Below are positions 23,185 through 34,775 of a stretch of DNA of 58,836 nt, in pieces. The stretch is taken from positions 1 through 58,836 of the forward strand of contig AJWJ01000092.1 of the NCBI GenBank assembly GCA_000277445.1, in the 5' to 3' direction. The first letter of the stretch is position 1. Each line of letters begins with the position of its first letter. A program made the translations under genes and the position numbers. The stretch comes from Polysphondylium violaceum. Lineage: Eukaryota; Evosea; Eumycetozoa; Dictyosteliales; Dictyosteliaceae. Below the pieces are notes generated by a model that was not told where the DNA came from, searched no databases, and saw only the letters and a program-made list of their open reading frames with translations.

Positions 23185-25217
23185 ATGAAAATCAATAGTA
23201 TATTATTGATTGCCGTGGTGATTTTATCCACTGCAGCGCTAACTGTTTTTGCAGACACCTGTTATAATAGTAACTCGTTGGAATGGAGATCTGGTCTCAC
23301 ATCTAGACAATTGACCCTCAATGGAAAAAAGATTGCCATCCAAGGTATTGCTTGGTTTGGTCCTGAAACCGATACCTATGCTCCAGGTGGTCTTGAATTC
23401 AACTCTGTTGAAAATTTATTAGATATTTTGGTTGCTCAAAAATTCAATGCTCTCAGACTTCCATTCTCTGTTGACATGGTCATTAGAACTAGAATGCCAT
23501 CAAAGATCAACTATTCTTTGAATCCAAATCTTTCTGGTAAAAATGCTATGGAAGTATTGGAATATGTCATTCAAAAATGCGCCGATAGAGGTATTTTAAT
23601 TGTTTTGGAATTACACAGATTTGATCCAAGAGAATATATTTCTCCACTCTGGTATTCTCAAAGCTGTATTACAAACAGAGATGGTCAATGTATTAATTAC
23701 ACCACCCAAGTTGTCACCGATGCTTGGATTACAATTACCAATAGATTTAAGAAATAGTAAGTATAATTCTTTATTTTTGAATGATAAATATTAAATTACT
23801 AATAATATAAATTTTAAAGTTGGAATTTATGGGGTCTTGATATTAAAAATGAACCACATGACCCTGCCACTTGGGGTACTGGTAATGCTGCCACTGATTG
23901 GGATACTGCTTTCAAACAAATTTCAAATGCTGTTCAAGATGCTACTGGTTTCAATGGTGTTTATTTCTTGGAAGGTATCCAAACAAGTGATAGTTGTGGT
24001 AATGGTCTTAACAATTGGTGGGGTGGTAATATGCATCCATGGAAGTGCTCTACTGTACATCTTAACCAAGCCAATCGTGTAGTCTATGCTCCACATATGT
24101 ATTGTTCATCTGTTTTCGATCAAGCCTACTTTAATGTTCCCAACTATCCAAACAATTTACCAGATATCTGGGATTCCCAATTTGGTTTCTTGACTACTTG
24201 GGATACCGCTTTCTACTCTTTGGTTTTGGGTGAATGGGGCTGTAAAGTAAACAGTTCTAAAAATGAAATCTGGGTTCAAAAATTTGTTCAGTATCTCAAC
24301 CAAAAAGGAATTGAAAACCATTTATTCTTTTCATTGAACCCAGACTCTGCTGACACTGATTCTCCAATCAATGCCGATTGGAAGACTGTTAGACAAGATA
24401 CCATGAACTACATTAATAAGATTTCTCCAAATCCAACTAAATTCAAAGTATCTGGTTCTCAAATTTGTATTATAGGTAATTAGGAAAAAAATATTACAAT
24501 GTGAAAAGTTTATTCTTTTCATTTTCTTCTATCTTTTTTCTTTTCTCTTTTCCTTTCTCTCTTTTATCTCCATCTCTCCCCTTCTCTCTCCTCCTCTCTG
24601 AAAAATTCTTTCTCTCCTTCTCTACTCAAAAACTCCTTCTTTTTCTTTTAAATAATGATGATTCTAATCTTTAATATTATCTTTTTATAGATGGTATCTC
24701 AACAACCTCAACTCCATCAACTACTGGATCAACAATAGGTACTTCTACAACGGGCACGCCTTCAACAACAGGAGCAGCATCTAGCACTACAGGCGGAAGT
24801 GGCTCCACCACTGGATCAACAACATCTTCAACATCAACAACTGGTACCTCCACCACCGGATCAGCAACTTCTTCAACTACTGGCCCATCTACAACTGGTT
24901 CATCAACCACCACTGGAGGAAATACTGGATCTAAACTTATTATTACCCAAAACATTGGTTCTCAATGGAATGATGGTGTAAATAATTACTATTTATTCAA
25001 CTGTGAGATTAAAGTGAATCCATCCTATAATCAAATAGTTTCTTTCCCAACATTCAAAACAACCCCAGATCAACTTCCAAGTCAAATTTGGGGTTTAGAT
25101 TTGAAATCTAGCAGTCCCAACGTTTGGTCCCCAAGTTGGACATTTACAATCAGTCCATCATCACCAATCACTTTTGGTTATATTCACACCCAACAACTTA
25201 ACTTTAATCTTGCTTAA
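23185..25217 (+). CDS. Secreted GH5 endoglucanase with Thr/Ser linker and carbohydrate-binding domain
   Basis: Three exons, 23185-23756, 23820-24475 and 24691-25217, give 584 aa. A signal peptide (MKINSILLIAVVILSTAALT...FADT) is followed by a glycoside hydrolase family 5 domain (about 30-430), with WFGPET near the N-terminus, the acid/base Glu in LDIKNEPHD and the likely nucleophile Glu in LVLGEWG. A Thr/Ser/Gly linker of about 75 residues (exon 3) leads to a C-terminal beta-sandwich of about 95 aa (LIITQNIGSQWNDGVNNYYL and onward) that resembles the CBM49 modules of dictyostelid cellulose-binding proteins. Cleavage of beta-1,4-glucan outside the cell is expected, either in wall remodelling of stalk and spores or in digestion. 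Intron 2 (215 nt) is unusually long and pyrimidine-rich. Retention of that intron would stop after the catalytic domain and drop the binding module. Confidence 0.9.
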
Positions 25218-25813
25218 AAATAATATCACTATATTATTTTTTGTTCTTGCTTTGTTCCATTAAATCTGTAGTATAAAATTAATAATAAAATCAGATCATT
25301 ATTTATTTAATTAAAATAACTCAAGACTCTCTTGAGTTTATTTATTTATTCACCAAAGAGTTTTTATTTAATAAAATAGACAAAGAATCAAATGTTTAGA
25401 AAGAAAAAAAAAAAAAGATATATTTTATTAAATATGCTAAAGAGTTGATCAACTCAATATTTTGGGGAGGTTTTTAATTGTTTTTTAAACATTACATATT
25501 ATTATTATCTAGTTATTATTGTTATTGTTGTTGCTACTATTAATGTTGTTTATTATTGAATACATGGGGAGGATATAGAGAAAAGGACGAAACTGTATTT
25601 TTTATATTTTTTTTTTAATTTCTTTTTTTTTGGATTGAGATAAAGATAGAGATATATTGAAAAAAGTGAATTTAAAAAGAGGAATTTTACTCCAACTATT
25701 AAATTTTTGACGATATATTATTGTTGATGATGATGATGATGTTGTTGTTGTTGATTATGTATCAAGACTATTATTACTAAAAAAGAAAGAAAAAAAAATT
25801 AATAGAGAGTAGA
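25218..25813. other. Convergent 3' spacer between the cellulase and Mo25
   Basis: No gene seen. A perfect hairpin with 9-bp arms (AACTCAAGA/TCTTGAGTT, loop CTC) is at 25318-25338, and a 14-bp palindrome, GAGTTGATCAACTC, is at about 25442-25455. The rest is AT-rich with trinucleotide runs near 25725-25755. Confidence 0.5.
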
Positions 25814-27199
25814 CTATGAGTCAGTAGGAATGGCTTGAATTTGTTTAACCAAAAATGTTTTTTCATCATTAAATTGTTCTTCTTCCTTGTCGTTGTGGAA
25901 TTGTGTCAAGAAAGTGATCAATCTGTCTTTGTTCTTGGTTAAAATTTCAAGAATTGGTTTCGTCTTGTTTGGGTTGGCTACAAATACTTTAAATACATGA
26001 AAAGCTTCATATTGAATACTTTTAGATTTGTCTCTCAAGAGATTCATCATTAACTTCAAGTTTGATGCTGAGCTAATATATTTTGTCATGATATTAAAAT
26101 TTGAACGATCCAATAAAAGTTCTCCTAAAAGCTAAAGTTGTTGTTTATCGTTTATGTATTAGTGATTGTGAATCTATGTAGAGTAGTATAATAATGATAA
26201 TGAGTAATTACTTTAATTGATTGTCTTCTTGTAACATAGTTTTGTGAATTTAAAAGGGTAGTATATTTTTCAAAGACCTAGAGTGATACAACAAGAACAA
26301 TATATATTAGTACATGTGATGATGATGATAAACTTCATTACGTAATATTCCTCTATTACTTACTTGATCATAATTCTTTTCTAAAAAGTCGGCACTTAAA
26401 GCTTTATGTTTAGTCAAAAGTTCTTTAAAAGTAGCAAAAGTATCAGAGGCAACATCAAAATTTGAAACTTCAACAAATTCAAAGAATTCCCAGAAATTTG
26501 GTGAATAAATAAGAGCTTTAGCTAATGACTCATGTTTAATACATTCTCTAAGCATTGTACCACAATTAAGAGCTATATCTTGTTGTTCATAACTATAATA
26601 CGATAGATGTATCTAATTAGTTTTCTATATTTTTCATAGAGAGAAAGTTAAACAAACAAACAACAACACATACCCTTTAACTAATGAATCTAAAATATCT
26701 GAATTCTTTGAAATATATTCTACAGTAGGTGCTCGAGCACCATTCTTAAATCTTAATAAAATGTTGAAAATTTGAGCAAAATCCTTCTTTGCTTCGAATT
26801 CTAATTTGGAGAGGTCTTTAATTAAAATTGGAATTAAATCATTTGCACAAATTTCTGCAGACAATGATCCAACAGCTTCTTGATTTGGTTCATGTTCAGA
26901 ATCACCATATAAAATCTTTTTCATTTCTTGAAGACATTTTGATATTTCCTCTGATGCCTTCAATTATTGTTATTATTATTATTATTATCAATGTATTAAT
27001 ATATAGTGTATATACAATAGTAGTAGGCTACATGTAGACATTATGATCATGAAGAAGATGATGTCAGATAATAGATATATACCTTCTCAGATGATTTAGA
27101 ATTTGGACCTGATTTTTCTATGGAAGCTAGACTCTCTTTGATGGATTTAACCAATTCTGCTGGAGTCTTTTGTTTCTTATTGAATGAGAATATATTCAT
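25814..27199 (-). CDS. mo25: Mo25/CAB39 scaffold protein
   Basis: Five exons, 27083-27199, 26674-26957, 26364-26592, 26212-26277 and 25814-26131, give 337 aa, the usual Mo25 length. It begins [20 protein letters not shown] and continues through helical ARM-like repeats. Typical segments include [40 protein letters not shown] followed by [31 protein letters not shown] and [20 protein letters not shown] followed by KVFVANPNK. Mo25 binds pseudokinase STRAD and activates LKB1 or GCK-family kinases; in Dictyostelium it is linked to cytokinesis and polarity. All exon junctions preserve family sequence. Exon 4 is only 66 nt. Confidence 0.93.
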
Positions 27200-27962
27200 T
27201 CTGATGTATTATATGTGTTTGTTTTGGTTTGTTTGGTGGAGAGAGTGGATGCAGTGTGTTTGGTATTAGATGTATGGTGAATGGTTGAGCGGGTGGATGG
27301 CGATGGATGATAGTGATAACTATATTCCCTTTTTATCAGTCTAAAAAAGATATAATTATATATAGAGAGTCAACTATTATGAGAGAAAAGGATAAGAGAG
27401 TGAAGAAAAAAAAAAAATTAAAAAAAAATTAAAAAATTAAAAAAATTAATTTTTTTTTACACACACCCCACCCCCCTTTTATTATTCTCATGTTCTGCCT
27501 CTCAAGGATAGAGAGCTGCGTTTGTATCGTATCCCGCAGAGAGGATTCACATTGTATTGAGTGGAAAGGATCTCAGATTCATATTATCAGTTTATAAATA
27601 CCACGCACACCCCAACACCACAAACACACACACAAACACCATCACATGGGCTCACCAATATTCGAAAAAATCCTGTTTTTCCAAATTTTTTTTTTTACGA
27701 ATGTGCGATCAATTTTGGTGTTGATGATTTCAAATAAAGTTTTGATATATCTGTGTGGGAGAGGGCGATATCTATAAACGTGTTAAAATCAATAATTGTT
27801 ATTTTTAGTCAAATATGTGAATATATGATTACTATGAATTGAATTGAAAAATAAATATCAATTATCGTAAATGACAAATAGAATAAACAAGACAACACCA
27901 CCCGAGCTAAACTAACAAATATTATATTCTTTTTTTTTTTTTATTTCTTGTTTTTTAAATTT
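27200..27962. other. Spacer between the Mo25 start and fibrillarin end
   Basis: No coding signal. Contains the Mo25 promoter and the fibrillarin 3' flank, with A/T-rich runs at about 27405-27455 and a CA-rich block near 27610. Nothing specific recognised. Confidence 0.5.
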
Positions 27963-29391
27963 TTATTCTTTGCTTGAGGCTTTTCTAAATTGACCTATAA
28001 CGAGGGCGTGATGTCTTTCATATGGATCTAAAGTTTTGAGTAATTGTTGGATTCTTAATTTATCAGCTTTTAATTTAGAGATTTCACTTTGTACAACAAC
28101 TTCGGTTGGGGCGGTGGAATCGATACAGTTGGCTTTAATAGAGATGATAAAGTGACCATCGTTCTTTAAGAAATAGTTGGCGTTTTGAGCGACAATTTGA
28201 GCTTGATTTGGTTGAGCAACATCGGCAAATAAAACGTCACACATACCGACGAGCATTCTGTATTTTTGTGGATAACGGGCATCTTCGATAATTGGGATAA
28301 CGTTGGTTCTCTTTTTGGCCATACCAATTAATTCTCTACCTGGACGATGGGCCATTTCAACACCATAGACAACACCAGTTGGACCAACAATATCGGAAAC
28401 ATGTGAAATAGTAGTACCAGAGGCAGCACCTAAATAGAGGACTTTGCTTCCTGGTTTAATGTGGACATCTTCAACACCACGATGTAAGGCAGCGGCAATC
28501 TTTGATCTGAATGGATTCCAAATTCTGTATTCTTTCTTATCAACACCTTCACCAACTGAAACTCTCTTTTCACCATAGACTGATTCTCCTGGAACGGAAT
28601 TTAAGGTTGCTAAACTTTCTTCTTTACCTCTAACGACAAAGACGGCTTCGTGTCTTGGGTGTTTATCGACGACAACTTTGGCACCACCTTTGGCACCACC
28701 AGCACCACCTCTACCACCACGAGCACCGCCACGAGCACCAGCACCTCCTCTACCGCCAGCACCTCCTCTACCACCGAAACCACCTCTACCACCGGCAGCA
28801 CCTCCTCTACCACCGAATCCACCTCTACCACCGGCAGCACCACCTCTACCACCGCCAAAACCACCTCTACCACCACCACTCATGGCACCACCTCTACCAC
28901 CACCAAAACCGCCACGACCTCCACGGCCTCCACGACCTCCTCTACCTATAAGTAATATATTAATATTTTAATTCTTTTTATAGATAACACCAATCACGGC
29001 ACAACAAAAAAAAAAAAAAAAAAAAAAAGTCGGAAAAGAAGGGCTTTATGCATCAATATTGATCACCATCAATTGTTATTGTTGTTTTGTAATTATTATT
29101 GCTATTATTATTGTAAGAATTGCTCTACTATTGTAATTGTTATTATTGTTGAATCTTGAAATTATTTCAGCAGAGCGTATTTATTTGATCAAATTTTTAA
29201 AAAACTTGAAGACTGTTGAGTTGATACAGAATATACTGTTTTCCATGAAATGGGGTAAATCTGATGTGATTGATAAACTTCTGTATGTGTAGTTTATTGT
29301 TGCGCTTTCTTTTTCCCTTCTTTTATTTTTTTTTTTTTTTTTTTTTTGGTGATCACAAATCAACAAACAAAAAAAGAAACTTACCGTCCAT
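27963..29391 (-). CDS. fbl: Fibrillarin, box C/D snoRNP 2'-O-methyltransferase
   Basis: Two exons, 29385-29391 (7 nt) and 27963-28945, give 329 aa. The mini-exon supplies ATG GAC G, and splicing (GTAAGT to CTTATAG) gives MDG followed directly by RGG repeats. A Gly/Arg-rich GAR domain covers about 1-85; the rest is the fibrillarin fold, with [16 protein letters not shown]-type N-terminal sequence ([17 protein letters not shown]), [19 protein letters not shown], the SAM-binding [20 protein letters not shown] and [15 protein letters not shown]. It methylates rRNA 2'-OH groups in the nucleolus with Nop56/58 and 15.5K. An internal Met in the GAR domain (28883) could serve as the start if the first intron were ignored, but the upstream RGG codons and perfect splice sites favour the longer model. 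The intron is 439 nt; I saw no clear snoRNA in it. Confidence 0.94.
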
Positions 29392-30226
29392 TATTTATAT
29401 ATATATATGTGAGAGTTTGATAAAAAAAAAGAAAAAACTTTAATTTATGAGTAATAGTATAAATATACACTGGATAAAATGTTATATATATACTATTAGT
29501 ATGTAGAGGGATGAGACTCGTTAATCGTAAAAAATAAAAAATAAAATTCAAAAAACTATCGCGTCCTCGTCTGTGAAAAATTTTTAAAAAAATCCTTTAA
29601 AAATTAATAATCAACGTTACTTTTTTTTCTATTTTTTTTTTTCATTTTTTTCGGTCGGTTTTTTTACACATTCGTCTTTTTTTTTTTTTCGTTAGAGGTT
29701 ATGTAAATTAATAATAACTGATTTCAACAACGATATATGAACTGATCATATTATTTCATCAGTTGATTAAGATGACATTCACAATCTTATGAATTACACA
29801 AGAAGTAATAAAATAGTTATTTGTAATAGAGTGGCGACAAAATATCTTTTTTTTTATAGGCAGAGAAAGGATGCAAAGTCCAATTAAATTTAATTGGATA
29901 TCGATAATTCCAAATTGATTATCATTCTCAATACCACCTAGTTTTTGGAGACATTCTTTAGTTCCGTTAATGGTAATTTAGACCCATCTTTTAATGAAAA
30001 GTTTTCTGTTTTTGAATGGAAAATTACCATAACACCTCAAAAACCAAGATAAAAGTAATATAAGAACTTTTCATACAGCATCAATTATTCTTTAGAATCT
30101 TTTGGGTTCTTTAAAAAAATCCAAAGATATTTTTAAAACGGTGTTTAGAAAAAAAAAAAAACATTGGCTTTAAAAAGGACCAAACGTCATCACTTTTTAT
30201 TCAAAACCAAGACATAACTCCTAAAA
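29392..30226. promoter_or_regulatory. Divergent spacer, fibrillarin and secreted paralogue A, with a 20-bp palindrome
   Basis: No coding sequence. A perfect 20-bp palindrome, TCCAATTAAATTTAATTGGA, is at 29879-29898. A 10-bp inverted repeat (ATGGTAATTT/AAATTACCAT) has arms near 29968 and 30022. The part from 29870 is less T-rich than the proximal fibrillarin promoter and may be the upstream control region of the gene at 30227. Confidence 0.4.
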
Positions 30227-31336
30227 ATGAAATCCTCGACTACTTTATTATTATCTCTATGTGTGATCATTTTAACATCACTTGTATGTAATGGTCAATT
30301 GAGTGGACAAATTTTTTATAATTTAAATACTGCTAGTAATCAACTCAATGCCTTCTCTTTTAGTAATCGTCAATATAATACTACTGTAGTAGAAACCTTG
30401 GGTGGTACCCATATTATTGCTGTTGTTCAAGGAAACTATGATTCATATGATAATAGATATGTTGTTTATTTAGATTCTACTGAACAACTTAACGTTGGTT
30501 ATTTAAACGTTGAAGTAAGTATTCATCTTGTATTTTATTAAAATTTATTTATAATTAACCTTATCTCCTCTCTTATATATTATATTCTATAGACTGGAAA
30601 CTTAACCAATGTTGGTACCTATCAAATTCCATCTTATTTGATTGTTGACCAATTAATCCCGTCATCATTTGGTTTTGATGTTGTTTCTCAATATCTTTAC
30701 TGTACCGTAGTTTTCAACACTAGAGTTGCTGTACTCACTTTAGATATGAATAGTATTCCTTCGTAAGTAGTAGAGCAGTAAAAAATATAAATAATGAATT
30801 ATATTAATATGTTGTATGTTTATCAATTTAGATTGGATTATACACGTGTTAGCACCACGGCCACTGATGCTACTACCGGTACTTTTGATCCAGTTTCTGG
30901 TACATATTTTATTTTGACTGTTGTTCTCAATCAATATTATGTAATCACATACAACACCCAAACTCAAATGTTTGATAACACATACCCAGTTTCTAGTCAA
31001 TGGCCAGTTTATTCAGAATATCAATCAGCTATAGTCGCATATAATGGTCTTAGTTACATTGTCCAATTAGTTCCACCAGCAACCAGTTATGTTTTCCAAG
31101 TTAATTTAATTGCAGATAAATCCTCATTAACTCCCCTCACCTCAATCAATTTACCTTCCTACTATTATAATGTCAACTCTGCCACCATTAATGGTGAATT
31201 TATTTTCTTTGTTTCATCTGGTTTAAATATTCCAAATGCAATTTTGGGTGCCTATCAATTAAATGGATTTAGCACATCCACTATACAATTACCATATGAC
31301 ATATCTTCAAATGATATTGTTTTTGTTAAAAATTAA
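30227..31336 (+). CDS. Secreted protein, tandem family member A (function unknown)
   Basis: Three exons, 30227-30514, 30593-30762 and 30832-31336, give 320 aa. A signal peptide (MKSSTTLLLSLCVIILTSLV..CNG) precedes beta-rich sequence with recurring motifs YNLNTASNQLNAFSF, IIAVVQGNY, VVYLDS, VGYLNVETG, TYDP-like FDPVSGTYFILTVV, and LVAYNG-like IVAYNGLSYIVQL. The repeats recall beta-propeller blades, as expected of a secreted propeller-like fold, but no named family was recognised. The gene downstream (31605) is a paralogue that aligns over its whole length. No membrane anchor is visible at the C-terminus. Confidence 0.82.
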
Positions 31337-31604
31337 ATTATATAAATAAATATATTTATTATTGTTTTCATAAATTCTATCTCTCTGGAATGGTCGAACA
31401 TCACTTTTCAAACGTTATCATCTATATTTTTTAAAATTAAAATTCAAAAAAAAAAAAAATTTAATTCTTTCGTTTTTTTGGATTCCACTAAAGAAAGAAG
31501 GGGCGTCTGTTTGTATTTTTTTTTTTTTTTTCGTAGCTGTTGCCAAAACCATATTTGAATCAAAATTAATTTTTACCAAAAGAATCAATAATATATCTAC
31601 AACA

Positions 31605-32807
31605 ATGAATCACAATTCTATTTTTATATTTGCAATCATTTTCACAACATTAGTGTGTGTATCAAATGGACAATTGTATGGCAAGAGTCTCTATAGTTTA
31701 GATGGATCCTCTGAGCTCGGATATTTCAATACCTTTTCATTTACTGATAAAACTTCAAATCAATTATACACCAATACTAATGGTCAACAAATTGTTTCAT
31801 CAATTCAAGGAAATTATAATAATACTTTAACTTTTGTAAGTAGTTTTTGATCAACTATGGTGATTAAAGTAGTAGGCAGCTTTGTTTCTTATTAACCAAC
31901 TTTTATTTGATTAGAAAAATGTTGTTTATTTAGATTCAAACAGTAACTATAATTTAGGTTATATTGATTTAGATGTAAGTCTTGTATACTATTAGTAATG
32001 CTTATAAAAGATATAATCTAATCAATTCAATTTGAATAAACACGACAATATATATATAGACTGGATATTTACATGGAGTTGCTACTTTCAATGTTCCAAG
32101 TAATTTTACAGCACAAAATATCGTTCCTCAATCATTCCAATTCAACAATCAATCCCAAGAATTATATTTCCTCGCTATTTTTAAGGGTACAGTCCATCTG
32201 GTTATTTCTTATCCATCCTCTACACCTGCAATGTATGTGTGATCTATATGTAATAGTAGTAATATAACTATCTCTCTCTAATACAAACATTCTTAGAGTT
32301 TTAGATACAAAGTTTATCTTAAATGGGTTTGTTTCAGGTACATATGACCCAACCACACAAGAGTACTATATCTTTGGTATTGTTTCTACTCAATATTTTG
32401 CAGCAGTCGTTGATGTTGAGACTCAGGTGGTCACCAAATCCACCTCGTTTAATGTTAAATGGAGAGTATTAGACACATTCCAGTCTCAATTAGTGGCCTA
32501 CAATGGCAAGGCTTATATTGTTGAATTGAGACCCTCTGATATCCAAACTCAAGCCTACGTCTATCTTGCTACTATTGAGGAGGGTGAAAACACATTGACT
32601 CTCCTCACAACCAGTGCCTATCCATGGGGCGCCCAATTCGACTTCAACATCGCATCCATTAACCAAGACTTTGTATTCTATATCGCATCTAGTCCAAACC
32701 CAAGCACCAACTCTATTCTCACTGCCTACTCCTTAACCTATCGTAATCAAAATGTATTCAAACTCCCATACCAAGTGACTACATCTGAAACTATTTTTGT
32801 TCAATAA
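31605..32807 (+). CDS. Secreted protein, tandem family member B (function unknown)
   Basis: Four exons, 31605-31835, 31915-31974, 32060-32232 and 32297-32807, give 324 aa. It has a signal peptide (MNHNSIFIFAIIFTTLVCVSNG) and the same motif order as the upstream paralogue: NTFSFTDK, IVSSIQGNYNN, NVVYLDSNSN, LGYIDLDTGYL, GTYDPTTQEYYIFGIV, LVAYNGKAYIVEL and a conserved end (YQLPYDI in A, FKLPYQVTTSETIFVQ here). An extra phase-0 intron (31836-31914) splits the region that is a single exon in member A. The other introns match in position and phase, which supports tandem duplication followed by intron gain or loss. Confidence 0.83.
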
Positions 32808-32919
32808 ACTATATAAATACAATTGCAGTGGTGCTGTTGTTGTTGTTTTAATAATTAATAAATACAAGTGTATCTTTTACACATACACGCTCAATGTCTC
32901 TTTATTGTCTTCTCTGTTT

Positions 32920-34043
32920 TTAGCCAATGATATCGGTGGTTACACCAATTTTACTTGCAAAGAATTCATCTTCTTTTAAACCAGCTTGAGCAGATTCACT
33001 CTTTAAGAGAGTAGGTGGTTCGAGTAATGGTTCAGTAGAGAGCAGATAGGTGCCCCAATGAACACCCATTGATCTTTTGGATTTCAATTGCTGATGAATC
33101 TCCACTGCTTCTGGTACGTTGCAATGAAAAGTCTTCATAAACTCTCTATTTAAATCATAGGCACCAATAGGAATGAGGGAGTAATCAAATGGTCCATAGA
33201 AATGACCAATTTCATTAAATACATCACATTTAGCTGTATCTCCTGCAAAATGGAATCTCTTGTGTTTACCCAAAACACACCATGATCCCCAAAGTACTGC
33301 ATATCTGTCTGTCATAGTTCTATTGTTGTCTTATTATTAGTAGAGGGTTTTGTATAGATAGAATTGTATAGCTCTATATATACCTTTGTGAATAATGTTG
33401 ACAAGGTGTACAAACTAAAGTTAAATCATCATTAAAGGTAGCCTCTTCCCACCAATCCAATTCAATGACATTGTCTATATTTACAGATTTAAACCATGCT
33501 TTCATACCCTTGGGCACAAACCATTTGGGAGTGTTTCCAATTTGTTGAACAGCGTCTGCATCCAAATGATCATAATGATTGTGACTAAGTATAACGAAAT
33601 CAAGTTTAGGTAAATCATTTATACTACATGGTGGATCTCTATATCTTGCAGGTCCAGCAGGAAATCCTGGTAATGGTGTGCAACGTTTACTCCACACTGG
33701 ATCTGTTATAAATGTATATCCTTCCATTTGTACAAGTACAGTAGAATGTCCTATTTATTATTACCATCATTAATTAATTACTGCACCACGTCATACATGT
33801 ATCTATCTATCTATATTTACCTATCCAAGTTGATCTAATGGTTGTTGTGGGGTCATAGTCTGAAGCAATTTTATCAAAATCTACAGGTAACACGGGATGT
33901 ACATGTGTTTTCTCATGCTCTGTTAAAGGCAATACCTTTGGTCTATTCCAAAGATAACTGACCATGTCACCAAATGTCTTGTTGGTGCTTCCAAATGGAT
34001 TTACATATTTACCATTTTTAAATATGGAATATGTCTTTTGCAT
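32920..34043 (-). CDS. napepld: NAPE-PLD-like metallo-beta-lactamase phospholipase
   Basis: Three exons, 33821-34043, 33384-33750 and 32920-33319, give 329 aa. Core motifs of the N-acylphosphatidylethanolamine phospholipase D family are present: STWIGHSTVLVQMEG, ITDPVWSKRCTPLPGFPAGP followed by ARYRDPP, the zinc ligand motif SHNHYDHLDA, TPCQHYSQR, WGSWCV, HFAGDTA, LIPIGAYDL and a late MGVHWGTYLLS. The family uses a di-zinc centre to hydrolyse N-acyl-phosphatidylethanolamines, releasing N-acylethanolamines. No signal peptide is seen, as in animal NAPE-PLD. It is close to the core length of the mammalian enzyme with a shorter N-terminus. Confidence 0.9.
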
Positions 34044-34775
34044 CTCTTTCTTTATTATCTATTTATATATTGATATGTATGTATGTGTATATTGAATTCC
34101 GAATACAAATAACTATTTATATGTACAAAAAAATAGGAAAAGGTATTTTTTCAATTTTTTTTATTTTTTTGAGATTTTTTTTTCAAATTCAGATCCGCAA
34201 CTAACCACATAAACATTTATCACTGTGCGAATGGATTTGTAAAGAAACTATTTATTCATTCACAACATCTCGCGCCATGGCTTTTAATAGAAATGTTTTT
34301 TTGATTTTGTGAAAGGTCGTCCTTTCACAAAATGTTTTGGTATTGGGTTATAATATGTGTGGCACTCTCTAATGATTATGTGTGTAACAATTGCAATTGT
34401 CGATAAGAGTTGGCTTTTTTATCTCGGTTCATATGAACCAAACTATTCGAACATATATCTGAGCTGTTTGCAGTAAACTCAAACTTAATCTCGGCGCTAC
34501 TCGCGAAAGTGAATGGCCCTCCTTTACATTTTGAGGTTTGATTGATATGCTTTGGTCCAACACAACTGAGGAGCGCTCTAGACCCTCTGTACAAACTATA
34601 TATTCATTGAACGTGTTCTCTAGATCTTTAAGATTTAATGACTTCAACTTGTTGAGTATAATTGAAGATATTCACAGACTGAAAAAGTAAATACTTTTTT
34701 TTTTCTCAAATAAATTTTTCGTCTTTTTTTTTGCAGCATAGTATATCGAAAGATATTTAAAGTATTACATATTGA
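34044..34775. other. Palindrome-rich divergent spacer (NAPE-PLD / Rpp30), possible structured RNA or element remnant
   Basis: No protein gene seen. It contains a perfect hairpin with 13-bp arms and a TCGT loop (34304-34333), a 14-bp palindrome ACAATTGCAATTGT (34387-34400) and a 14-bp palindrome GGTTCATATGAACC (34426-34439). From about 34380 to 34670 base composition is much less AT-biased than other spacers here. It ends in a T-rich tract near 34695. No known ncRNA family was matched. Confidence 0.45.

Noticed and set aside
28650-28971. Three overlapping plus-strand frames opposite the fibrillarin GAR domain
   Set aside because: They are antisense readings of the Gly/Arg repeat (Pro/Ala or Ser/Thr repeats) and carry no family signal.
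28946-29384. Intronic box C/D snoRNA in the fibrillarin first intron
   Set aside because: Searched by eye for a C box followed by a D box with closing stem; only weak TGATGG-like text was seen, without pairing ends.
34440-34460. TTCGAAC-like text as a possible tRNA B box
   Set aside because: No A box, acceptor stem or cloverleaf could be drawn around it. No tRNA gene was found anywhere in the window.
34376-34647. Two overlapping 72-codon minus-strand frames in the Rpp30/NAPE-PLD spacer
   Set aside because: Neither resembles a protein family and both sit in the palindrome-rich block; a structured RNA or control region explains the composition better.
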